Source: Gemmataceae bacterium
GTDB lineage: Bacteria; Planctomycetota; Planctomycetia; Gemmatales; Gemmataceae
Assembly (NCBI GenBank): GCA_009691815.1
Contig: SIAL01000097.1
Span: 1 to 10,230 of the forward strand
Length of the DNA: 10,230 bases
Reading direction: 5' to 3'
A model generated the notes under the pieces. That model was not told where the DNA came from. It saw only the letters and a list, made by a program, of their open reading frames with translations, and searched no databases. Numbering within the stretch: the first letter of the stretch is position 1; every line of letters starts with the position of its first letter. Of the stretch, positions 1 to 6,036 are shown one piece after another. The position numbers and the translations under genes were made by a program.

Positions 1-843
1 CACACCCATTTCTACGACCCGATGCGACCCGAGGGTATTCCCTGGCCAGAAAAGGGAACTTCCTTATACCGAACGGTTTTGCCCAAAGACCTTCGGGCCC
101 TTAAACAGTTTCGCCCGGTAACCGGTACCGTCATTGTCGAAGCCAGTTCTCGCCTCGAGGACAACCAGTGGCTTCTGGACATTGCCAAGGATGATCCCTT
201 CATCGTGGGAATTGTCGGCAGGCTTGAACCCGCAACCTTGGAGTTTGGCAACCAAGTAAAACGATTTGCGGCCAATCCCCTTTTCCGGGGCATCCGGGTT
301 TCCTCCGATTTGGTAGCAAGTTTGTTGGAAAAAGGGACATTAGGGGACCTCAAAGTAGTTGCGGATTCGGATTTGGCGCTTGATGTCAATGGCGGGCCGG
401 AAACCCCGGCGATATTAGCCAAACTTGCCAAGAAACTCCCTTCGTTGCGGATTGTCCTAAACCATATCGGCAATGTCCGAATCACTTCGGAAGGACCCCC
501 TTTGGCCTGGTGCGAAGGGATCCAAAAGGCTTCTTTGTTTAAAAACATTTTTTGCAAAGTCTCGGCGCTAGTCGAAGGAGCAGCCCGCGACGGCAAACGC
601 CCGCCCAAAGATCTTGCTTTTTATAGACCCTACCTTAATGTTGTTTGGAATGCGTTTGGATATGAACGGGTGATTTATGGAAGCAATTGGCCGGTTTCCG
701 AATTGGCCGCCGCTTATGTGACGCTCCAACAAATTGTCATGGAATATGCCATTGAAAAGGGGGGAAATACCATGGAACGCTTCTGTTCTCTGAACGCCAA
801 ACAGGCTTATAAATGGGTCGAGCGACCAGGCCGCCGAGGATAA
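1..843 (+). CDS. Amidohydrolase (amidohydrolase_2 / COG3618-like), 5' end cut off by window
   Basis: This is the 3' part of a TIM-barrel hydrolase of the amidohydrolase superfamily, 280 residues visible. The frame is open from base 1. The first visible residues HTHFYDP hold the HxH metal motif that normally lies a few residues after the start, so only a short N-terminus (or a leader) is missing. An ATG at 22 lies after this motif and is not the true start. Other family marks are VLNHIGN (His at residue 155, metal or substrate ligand), CKVSALVEG (the usual 'KxSGL' strand), and IYGSNWPVSE near residues 226-235. In that last motif Asn229 sits where the family usually has Asp (GSDWP). The family includes lactonases and decarboxylase-like enzymes, so the substrate cannot be named. 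No exported leader can be judged. The gene is alone on its strand and ends with TAA before a gene-free spacer. Confidence 0.85.
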   Translation, partial: HTHFYDPMRPEGIPWPEKGTSLYRTVLPKDLRALKQFRPVTGTVIVEASSRLEDNQWLLDIAKDDPFIVGIVGRLEPATLEFGNQVKRFAANPLFRGIRVSSDLVASLLEKGTLGDLKVVADSDLALDVNGGPETPAILAKLAKKLPSLRIVLNHIGNVRITSEGPPLAWCEGIQKASLFKNIFCKVSALVEGAARDGKRPPKDLAFYRPYLNVVWNAFGYERVIYGSNWPVSELAAAYVTLQQIVMEYAIEKGGNTMERFCSLNAKQAYKWVERPGRRG

Positions 844-861
844 GTATTACTCCAAGCGTCA

Positions 862-909
862 AATACCGTAAGGGGGTATTGTCCTTCGGCCGAGCGTCTG
901 GCCCGAAGG
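862..909. other. Two small hairpins downstream of the amidohydrolase gene
   Basis: Seen directly: AATACC (862-867) pairs with GGTATT (875-880) around a 7-nt loop, and CCTTCGG (883-889) pairs with CCGAAGG (903-909) around a 13-nt loop. They begin about 20 bases after the stop codon, so they could protect the 3' end of the mRNA or help end transcription. No T-tract follows either one on the + strand (the second is followed by A-rich sequence), so a classical intrinsic terminator is not supported. Confidence 0.35.
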
Positions 910-977
910 CACGAAAAAATGCAACCGGCCAGGTCGAAAACGCAAATCGGACGCGTTCGGCTCGTTAGAATCCCCAT

Positions 978-1021
978 AGAATCAGCGGGCTTCCGCCCGC
1001 CGCTCGCCTAGTTGTTGGCCT
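978..1021 (+). repeat. 44-bp perfect direct repeat, copy 1
   Basis: This copy is identical over 44 bases to 1117-1160, offset 139. It contains the stem-loop GCGGGC-TTCC-GCCCGC and ends with a GTTGTTGGCCT tail. The palindrome with an asymmetric tail resembles REP-type extragenic elements. That class assignment is inference, and no RAYT transposase is in the window. The copy is preceded at 948-973 by an imperfect partner of 1041-1067, so a longer unit was duplicated. Confidence 0.85.
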
Positions 1022-1040
1022 GTTGCATCATTTGTCCGCG

Positions 1041-1067
1041 CGGACGCGTCCGGCTCGTAAAGAATAC
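1041..1067 (+). repeat. Imperfect repeat partner of 948-973, with palindromes
   Basis: The segment starting CGGACGCGTCCGGCTCGT matches 948-973 (CGGACGCGTTCGGCTCGT) apart from a few substitutions and one inserted base. In this copy CGGACGCGTCCG (1041-1052) is a perfect 12-bp palindrome, and it overlaps a second one, GTCCGCGCGGAC (1034-1045). In the 948 copy the palindrome is broken by a T. Together with the 44-bp element this makes a composite repeat unit. Confidence 0.65.
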
Positions 1068-1107
1068 CAACGGAAACGCCCGCCGGGCACCAGAAACATC
1101 AATAGGT

Positions 1108-1141
1108 ACCAATAAAAGAATCAGCGGGCTTCCGCCCGCCG
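1108..1141 (-). terminator. Probable kinase terminator inside repeat copy 2
   Basis: Read on the minus strand, bases 1141-1122 form a hairpin of 8 pairs (including one G-U) closed by a GGAA loop of the GNRA type. It is followed by ATTCTTTTATT. This sits about 100 bases after the kinase stop codon and has the shape of an intrinsic terminator with an imperfect T-tract. The hairpin is seen in the sequence. That the repeat was recruited as a terminator is inference. Confidence 0.45.
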
Positions 1142-1160
1142 CTCGCCTAGTTGTTGGCCT
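1117..1160 (+). repeat. 44-bp perfect direct repeat, copy 2
   Basis: Second identical copy of the 44-bp repeat. Its upstream partner element (1041-1067) lies farther away than in copy 1, by roughly 46 extra bases, so one unit has gained or lost internal sequence since duplication. On the minus strand its hairpin is followed by a T-rich stretch, which copy 1 largely lacks. Confidence 0.85.
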
Positions 1161-1237
1161 AATAGGACATTTCATCGAAAATTGGTAGTTTAATGGTCCG
1201 GGCAGGAAATTTCATGGCAAATGCCATCACATGGGCA

Positions 1238-2875
1238 TTAGGGGCGTTTGCGTGGCCTGTTATCCGGGGGCTTCGGCTTTGGGGGGACATCCTCTTCGAC
1301 AAGAATCGCCATGATCGGTTGATCCGCGTCCTCCTTGGAAGCGTGCCCATCCCCTAGCAGGCCGGATTGAATGTGCCTAGCCGCAATAAGTGTGTCTGGT
1401 TTTATGGAGTAATTGATCCGGAAACCCAATGTGCCAAAATTGAGCTGATCGCCTGGCAAAAGCGGGACCACCTGATTGATGGCCTGTTGGTTGACAAATG
1501 TACCATTGGAACTACCAAGATCTTGGATGGCGTAATAGCCGCCGTCTAGCCATTGCCAAAGAATCTGAGCATGCAAGCGGGAGACCTGAGTGGACTGAAT
1601 CCGCAGCTTGCTTCCCACTCCACGACCGACCTGAATCTTTTCGCCACGCACAAGATTGGGCGGGGTATTGGGCGCTAACAATTGCAAGGTGATCATCACC
1701 GGAGCCGTCGGGGCACTGGCCGGAATTGCCCCGGGCAACTGCTTGAGAATCTCTTCGGGGATCGCCTCGAAAATCATTTTCGTGTCGAAAATGCGTTCCA
1801 CTTGCATGGGGGTTGGATTGGGGGTAAGGTTTACCAAAGACGGCGGATTCCCCTGAACGGGTGGTGCCGTACTTTGTTTCAATGGCGTCGCCCTTTCCCA
1901 TTGGGTAAGTTCCATGGCCACCTCGCGGGCGGACTTGGCGCGATGGGCAGGATCCCTAGCGATCATCGACATCGCCAATTGGCTAACCTGATGGGGAATC
2001 GAAGGATCCAAGGCGGAAGGGCTGGTTGGCGTGGTGGTGAGCAGGGCAGTGAGAATGGCAAGGGTATCGTTTCCCAAAAAGGGCCGAACCCCCGTTAGCA
2101 TTTCGTAAAAAACGACCCCAAGGGAAAACAGATCGGCGCGGCAATCCACCTCCTGCCCCGAGGCTTGTTCAGGTGCGATGTAGGCGGGGGTTCCCATGAT
2201 GGCACCCACCTGGGTGATGCGCACATCCGTGGAACGCGTCAGGGCCAAGCCAAAATCGAGCAAGCGAACTCGACCCCGCGCCCCTTCCAGCCAAATATTC
2301 CCGGGCTTGATATCTCGATGGATCATCCCCTTGTTGTGGGCCGCCATGAGTCCAATCGCCGCCTCACGAATAATACGAAGTGTTTCCCTTAAGGGTGGCT
2401 TTCTTTCTCGGGCCAATCGCCGGTCGAGTGGCTCCCCTTGGAGAAAGGGCATCACCAAATACGGTACGCCGTTTTCTTCCCCAACCTGAAAGATGGGAAC
2501 CACATGATCGTCATGAAGGGCCGCCGTGGACCGTGCCTCCCGAAAGAACCGGTCCCGATTGTCCGGGGTGACCACTTCGGGCAACATCACCTTGACCGCC
2601 ACCAAACGGTCGAGCATTCGTTCATGGGCCAGAAAAACCATCCCCATGCCGCCTCGGCCAAGAATTTTGAGAATGCCATATCCGCCTAGTTGCCCGATTT
2701 CTTTTGGATTATCTGATTTCACTAGGAAACTGGGCCGACTCATCAAAGACTTTTTGACCGAACCAGATGCCGAACCAGATGGCTTTCCATCGGATCTAGG
2801 AGTGTTGATTCCAGACAATTCACCTGACAATTCATCATGTGGTTCCTGGTTGGCAATGGGCAATGGGATATCCAC
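1238..2875 (-). CDS. Hanks-type Ser/Thr protein kinase with C-terminal FHA domain
   Basis: Cytoplasmic Ser/Thr kinase for phospho-signalling, about 545 residues from the chosen start. Residues numbered from that start: Gly loop GRGGMG 73-78, ATP lysine in AVKVML (Lys95), alpha-C Glu113, catalytic loop HRDIKPGN (Asp188), DFG 207-209, and APE 234-236 with GTPAYIAPEQ. All catalytic residues are intact. A Pro-rich linker leads to an FHA domain at about 412-492 with VGRG, the S-x-x-H motif (SRLH) and GSSNGTFVN, which should bind phosphothreonine. The tail is basic and Pro-rich. No membrane segment is evident. The start is uncertain: the GTG at 2875 has GAGG at good spacing, an ATG at 2743 gives 501 residues, and the frame stays open to a TTG at 2959. 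Residues before the kinase domain are low-complexity and built from tandem duplications. It is divergent from the DUF1573 gene. Its substrate is unknown. Confidence 0.93.
   Translation of the reverse strand: MDIPLPIANQEPHDELSGELSGINTPRSDGKPSGSASGSVKKSLMSRPSFLVKSDNPKEIGQLGGYGILKILGRGGMGMVFLAHERMLDRLVAVKVMLPEVVTPDNRDRFFREARSTAALHDDHVVPIFQVGEENGVPYLVMPFLQGEPLDRRLARERKPPLRETLRIIREAAIGLMAAHNKGMIHRDIKPGNIWLEGARGRVRLLDFGLALTRSTDVRITQVGAIMGTPAYIAPEQASGQEVDCRADLFSLGVVFYEMLTGVRPFLGNDTLAILTALLTTTPTSPSALDPSIPHQVSQLAMSMIARDPAHRAKSAREVAMELTQWERATPLKQSTAPPVQGNPPSLVNLTPNPTPMQVERIFDTKMIFEAIPEEILKQLPGAIPASAPTAPVMITLQLLAPNTPPNLVRGEKIQVGRGVGSKLRIQSTQVSRLHAQILWQWLDGGYYAIQDLGSSNGTFVNQQAINQVVPLLPGDQLNFGTLGFRINYSIKPDTLIAARHIQSGLLGDGHASKEDADQPIMAILVEEDVPPKPKPPDNRPRKRP
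2758..2781 (-). repeat. 12-bp tandem duplication in kinase leader
   Basis: The unit CCGAACCAGATG occurs twice without a gap, encoding the SGSASGS stretch before the kinase domain. It keeps the frame. It is one of several short tandem duplications in this leader. Confidence 0.8.
2814..2837 (-). repeat. Degenerate 12-bp tandem duplication in kinase leader
   Basis: GACAATTCACCT is followed directly by GACAATTCATCA (10 of 12 identical), encoding the ELSGELSG repeat on the minus strand. A 7-bp tandem GGCAATG pair lies nearby at 2852-2865. Confidence 0.7.
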
Positions 2876-2930
2876 AATTGACCTCAACCTAAGCAAAATT
2901 GGCGTAACTGCCAGCCAACAAAAGGAATCC

Positions 2931-2957
2931 TTGCTATACTTGCTATGCTTGCTATAC
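2931..2957. repeat. Three tandem 9-bp units TTGCTATAC/TTGCTATGC
   Basis: Three consecutive units (TTGCTATAC, TTGCTATGC, TTGCTATAC) lie in the divergent spacer between kinase and DUF1573 gene. On the + strand each resembles an extended -10 element (TGCTATAC), so they may be alternative promoter elements for the DUF1573 gene about 100 bases downstream. The last unit could pair with the first as a -35 of sorts (TTGCTA, 16 bases, TATACA). If the kinase began at TTG 2959 they would instead encode a YSK-HSK-YSK repeat, which I consider less likely. Confidence 0.75.
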
Positions 2958-2963
2958 AAAGAC

Positions 2964-2993
2964 AGTCTAGCATATTTTCATGAAAAAGGCCAA
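2964..2993 (-). promoter_or_regulatory. Candidate kinase promoter
   Basis: On the minus strand TTGGCC (2993-2988) is followed after 18 bases by TAGACT (2969-2964). The -10 is preceded by TGC, as in extended -10 elements. This would start the transcript near 2957, about 80 bases before the GTG start. The spacer contains the 12-bp perfect palindrome TTTTCATGAAAA (2975-2986), a possible operator. Each box matches the housekeeping consensus at only 4 of 6 bases. Confidence 0.3.
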
Positions 2994-3053
2994 CGATTAT
3001 GCCAATCGGCCAAAGCCCGTAGAATAACCAACGACTTTTCACAGGATTTCACC

Positions 3054-4034
3054 ATGCGAATCATTGGAATGTTCTTGGCGTTTTTCGCCTGTCAAGGCGG
3101 GGCGTTTGCCCAAGGCTGGGCGGAGAAAATGTTCCGCGAGGGGCTTACCCACAATTTCGGCACCGTTCCCCGAGGTGCCCAGCTGGTCCATAAGTTCCCC
3201 GTGACCAATATCTACTCGGTTCCCATGGAAATCATGACCGTTGTCCCCGGTTGCAGTTGCATCAGTTTCACCATTCCCAAGCGAACCCTCGATCCTAGGG
3301 AAACCGTCACGGTGGACATCCGGATGGACGCCAGTCGTTTTGTTGGTCCAAAAACCGTCGGAATTCGCATTTCTGTTGGTCCCGAATTTCTTTCGAGTGC
3401 CGAAATCCGGGTGAGCGCGGTCAGTCGCGCCGATGTGGTGTTCAACCCCGGGGAGATCAACCTTGGGACGGTTTCCGCAGGCGCCCAGCCCACCGCCAAG
3501 ATCGAGGTCGAGTATGCCGGGACCTTCAATTGGTCGCTTTTGGAATTGACCGTGGGGACATTGCCTGTGCTGGCCACCTTCAAGGAACTTTATCGGCGTC
3601 CCGGTCAAGTTGGCTATGAAATCACGGTTACCCTTAAACCGGATGCTCCGCAAGGAACCATTAAAGATTTTATCTATCTCAAAACAAACGACACTCAGAC
3701 ACCCATTGTCCCACTGTTGATTCTTGGCGGTATCGCCTCGGAACTGAGCCTTACCCCGCCGATTTTGAGTCTTGTCGATGTAAAAATGGCGGAACCCTTG
3801 ACTCGGCGTGTTGTCATTCGAGGAACCCGACCATTCTCCATTACCCGGGTGGAATCCGCCGATCCGGATATTCAATCGACATCACCACTCCCCACCGGCG
3901 AGGGACTCATCCAGACACTCGCCTTTAGTATCCGCCCTTCCCGGGTGGGTCCTTTACGCCAAGAAGTGAAAATTCATACGAGCATATCCCAAAAACCTCT
4001 TGTTTTGCTCCTCGATGGAACCGTATTGCCCTAG
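3054..4034 (+). CDS. Secreted DUF1573-family protein
   Basis: Exported protein of 326 residues with Ig/ASH-like beta-sandwich domains, as in DUF1573 proteins. Residues 1-19 form a signal peptide with a likely cleavage after AFA. Domain 1 (about 30-122) has HNFGTVPRG and the conserved Cys pair GCSC (Cys67, Cys69). Domain 2 (about 127-228) repeats the INLGTVSAG motif. Domain 3 (about 229-326) is a more diverged sandwich. The family is abundant and poorly characterised in Planctomycetota and Bacteroidota. Role is unknown, perhaps binding or scaffolding at the envelope. The start is chosen because the signal peptide begins there and AGGA lies 7 bases upstream; the frame is open farther upstream but that part overlaps the kinase leader antisense. 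It lies divergent to the kinase and convergent with the cytochrome/WD40 gene. Confidence 0.88.
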   Translation: MRIIGMFLAFFACQGGAFAQGWAEKMFREGLTHNFGTVPRGAQLVHKFPVTNIYSVPMEIMTVVPGCSCISFTIPKRTLDPRETVTVDIRMDASRFVGPKTVGIRISVGPEFLSSAEIRVSAVSRADVVFNPGEINLGTVSAGAQPTAKIEVEYAGTFNWSLLELTVGTLPVLATFKELYRRPGQVGYEITVTLKPDAPQGTIKDFIYLKTNDTQTPIVPLLILGGIASELSLTPPILSLVDVKMAEPLTRRVVIRGTRPFSITRVESADPDIQSTSPLPTGEGLIQTLAFSIRPSRVGPLRQEVKIHTSISQKPLVLLLDGTVLP

Positions 4035-4114
4035 GCCAAACGCAATCGTTGAAGGTCATGCACTCTCCGTTGCCACCCAATTGGGAGCCGTTACGAAAGG
4101 CTGTTACTCTTTTG

Positions 4115-4144
4115 TTCGAGCCAACACTTAAGGGTTGGCCCGAA
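4115..4144. terminator. Hairpin in convergent spacer, possible bidirectional terminator
   Basis: TTCG (4115-4118) pairs with CGAA (4141-4144), and GCCAAC (4120-4125) pairs with GTTGGC (4134-4139), with single mismatches and a TTAA loop. It sits between the ends of the DUF1573 and WD40 genes. No T-tract follows on either strand, so it may block RNA degradation or act with a factor rather than be a classical intrinsic terminator. The rest of this 129-base spacer shows nothing else. Confidence 0.4.
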
Positions 4145-4163
4145 GCGACTCTATAAATCTGAA

Positions 4164-5651
4164 TTACCTGCCCGCAGTGGCGCTTGCCGTTATCGGCACA
4201 CTTAAGAATTGACGGATGGGTTTGCCCGTTATGGGATCGAAAATCCGGACGATTCCATCAAAGCCGGAAAGGGCCAACTCCTTGCCATCCGCCTTCCAAG
4301 CCAAAGTGTAAATGCCCGCTAGGCCGGCGTCGAATTTGACCAGTTGTTTGGCATCGTCGGTATTGAAAAGGCGAAGCTCCCCTTTGCCGTCAAGGCTAGA
4401 ACCCACGGCGAAGACCGCGCCGTCAGGACGAAACGCGACGGTGTAGATGCGACCTGGAAGAGCCGCATATTCGCGAATCTTGTTGGCATCATCCCCAATC
4501 ACTCGCTTGGTTTCGCGGTGCATTTTGTACAGTCTTGGCATACCGTCGGCACCGCCAATAAGAATCTCCTCGTACAATTTTTCCTCGGTACTGCCGATGG
4601 CTATCGAGCTTGCTTTGACTTTTTTGTCCTTGTCCTTGGGAAAAGGTCGAACGGCGATGGCCGAAAGACCCCCTTTTAGGGCTCCCGGAGTGATGCTGGT
4701 CACATTGTCAATAAAGCGCTGGGTGGCAACATCGGTCAGCTTTAGCGTTCGGTCCCGGCTTGCGGAAAGGAGGTATTTGCCGTCACGACCGAAGGCCGAT
4801 CCTAAAACCCAGTCGCTGTGGGCACCCTGAAAAAGGATCTGTTTGCCACTAACGGCGTCGATGGTCCGGAGGTTGTTGTCCGATCCGCCAAAAGCAACAA
4901 TGGCACCATCCGGGGACCAGCTTACCCCATAAAGAGTATCACCGGTGAAGGACGCCGAGGTGCGGACTTTCTTTTTGGCTATATCCCAGATCTGGATTTC
5001 GCCAAAACGACCGGGCGATCCTCCCGAGGCCGCCAAAAATTTTCCATCCGGGGAAAAAGCCAACGACTGAATCCGCTCGGAAATCCCAACAAGGCGAGCC
5101 AAGATGGCGCCACCGTCGGCCTTGTGAAGAAGGATCTCATGAAAACCCGAAACCGCCAACATCGTTCCATCGGGGGAATAGTCGATCGCCGTAACCACCG
5201 GGGGAAGCCGATATACCGGAGGATGTTCGGCATCAATCGGATCCCTAGCACTGGCGGGGGTGTCGTCTTTTGCCCCTTCCTTGATCCAACGCTTGACCAA
5301 TTCGATATCTTTTTCCGCCAAAGGTTCCCGTTGCTTGGGCATTTCGGGGGGCTTGGCCCCCACGGGCAGGACCTGTGTCAAAATTGTGCTTTTATTAGGT
5401 TGGCCGGCAACAATCCCCGGTGTGCCTCGATCGGCCACTTTGAAAAGGTCACCATGGGAAGTGGTTTGGAAACCACCCATGGCCTTGGCGGGTTGGTGGC
5501 AACCATTGCAGTTCAGCTGGAAAATCGGCCGGATCTGCTTGAAATAACTTACCGCCGCCGTGCTTTCACCGGGCTTTGGGGTATCCGCCGCTTCAACGAG
5601 ATTACCCAAAGCAAGCCCCAAACCAAGGGCCAAAATCGATTTCGTATTCAT
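4164..5651 (-). CDS. Planctomycete-type cytochrome c fused to WD40 repeats
   Basis: Exported protein of 495 residues. A signal peptide spans about 1-21 (cleavage near VEA-A). A short cytochrome c domain (about 34-130) has the heme motif CNGCH (Cys48, Cys51, His52) and a possible distal ligand in PEMPKQ (Met104). It matches the planctomycete cytochrome c (PSC1-like) pattern, with a WIKEGAK helix closing the domain. A beta-propeller of about seven WD40-like blades follows (roughly 150-475) with repeated FSPDGKFLAASG, WSPDGAIVAFGG and FRPDGAVFAVGS motifs. It probably works in the periplasm in electron transfer or binding. Partner genes often seen near such proteins (DUF1549/DUF1553, DUF1501) are absent here. 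The start ATG fits the signal peptide, although no Shine-Dalgarno site is visible. It is a single-gene unit. Confidence 0.92.
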   Translation of the reverse strand: MNTKSILALGLGLALGNLVEAADTPKPGESTAAVSYFKQIRPIFQLNCNGCHQPAKAMGGFQTTSHGDLFKVADRGTPGIVAGQPNKSTILTQVLPVGAKPPEMPKQREPLAEKDIELVKRWIKEGAKDDTPASARDPIDAEHPPVYRLPPVVTAIDYSPDGTMLAVSGFHEILLHKADGGAILARLVGISERIQSLAFSPDGKFLAASGGSPGRFGEIQIWDIAKKKVRTSASFTGDTLYGVSWSPDGAIVAFGGSDNNLRTIDAVSGKQILFQGAHSDWVLGSAFGRDGKYLLSASRDRTLKLTDVATQRFIDNVTSITPGALKGGLSAIAVRPFPKDKDKKVKASSIAIGSTEEKLYEEILIGGADGMPRLYKMHRETKRVIGDDANKIREYAALPGRIYTVAFRPDGAVFAVGSSLDGKGELRLFNTDDAKQLVKFDAGLAGIYTLAWKADGKELALSGFDGIVRIFDPITGKPIRQFLSVPITASATAGR

Positions 5652-5746
5652 GGTGTGAGCATCCGAGGGAGGGAAACAGAGGCGGGGTTACGGAATCCTG
5701 TTTTTCCAAAAAATCTAGGAAAAGATTAGGATTGGGTGGTTAAGTC

Positions 5747-5755
5747 ATTATAGCA
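5747..5755 (-). promoter_or_regulatory. Extended -10 promoter for the cytochrome/WD40 gene
   Basis: On the minus strand TGC directly precedes a perfect TATAAT (5752-5747), giving TTGCTATAAT. No good -35 lies 16-18 bases upstream, as is common for extended -10 promoters. Transcription would start near 5740, leaving about 90 untranslated bases before the ATG at 5651. The TTGCTATA core is shared with the tandem units at 2931-2957. Confidence 0.45.
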
Positions 5756-6019
5756 AAAGAACCAAATAGAAAGACTGGGGAATTCGGGATGACATCAATT
5801 TTCTGAAGATTCCCCGGCTCCCAATCATCCCCTTGGGGGCAAATCCTCCCGACGGATAGCATTTCAAAAGGGAATTATGTTAAACTAAATCCGGGGAATC
5901 CGGCCTACAAAGACCATTGCCTAGATCCGGATTTCTTAAAATGAAACCGATGAAGACCGATTTACGATTCCCTTGCCCCGGTGACTGGACTGTCCAAAAC
6001 CGTTTCTGATTTTTTGTTT

Positions 6020-6036
6020 AACAAGGAGTGCTTGTT
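6020..6036 (+). promoter_or_regulatory. Hairpin holding the ribosome binding site of the 6037 gene
   Basis: AACAAG (6020-6025) and CTTGTT (6031-6036) are perfect complements around the loop GAGTG, directly before ATG 6037. The Shine-Dalgarno AGGAG (6024-6028) lies half in the stem and half in the loop. A competing segment TTGTT (6014-6018) could also pair with AACAA. The fold could tune translation, but this is inference. Confidence 0.4.

Larger units (their letters stand above)
844..1237. other. Gene-free convergent spacer with repeats
   Basis: This stretch of 394 bases between the ends of the amidohydrolase and the kinase has no convincing coding frame. It holds two small hairpins (862-909), an imperfect repeat of 26-27 bases (948-973 and 1041-1067), overlapping palindromes (1034-1052), and two identical 44-bp copies (978-1021 and 1117-1160). 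It resembles a dispersed extragenic repeat island more than a regulatory region, because both flanking genes end here. Confidence 0.6.
5652..6036. other. Divergent 385-base spacer between WD40 gene and small secreted-protein gene
   Basis: No coding frame is supported here. It contains the extended -10 for the minus-strand gene (5747-5755), a 10-bp inverted repeat pair GATTCCCCGG (5808-5817) and CCGGGGAATC (5891-5900) 73 bases apart, a CCCCTTGGGGG block near 5829-5839, and a hairpin right before the ATG at 6037. I found no convincing promoter for the + strand gene. Confidence 0.5.

Noticed and set aside
978..1160. CRISPR array
   Set aside because: Only two copies, 95 bases of unrelated length between them, no further units and no cas genes.
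948..1160. Insertion sequence ends or attachment sites
   Set aside because: The repeats are direct, no transposase or integrase frame lies between them, and no target duplication is evident.
2876..2959. Kinase start at TTG 2959
   Set aside because: It would translate the 9-bp tandem repeats and a candidate promoter region; the GTG at 2875 has a good ribosome binding site.
2526..3053. Upstream open frame extending the DUF1573 gene
   Set aside because: It is antisense to the kinase, and a clear signal peptide with a ribosome binding site begins at 3054.
3039..3875. 278-codon open frame antisense to the DUF1573 gene
   Set aside because: A Gly/His/Asn-rich shadow translation without a family pattern, no ribosome binding site, opposite a gene with clear domains.
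4818..5729. 303-codon open frame antisense to the WD40 gene
   Set aside because: Its translation has no recognisable domain and mirrors the codon pattern of the real gene on the other strand.
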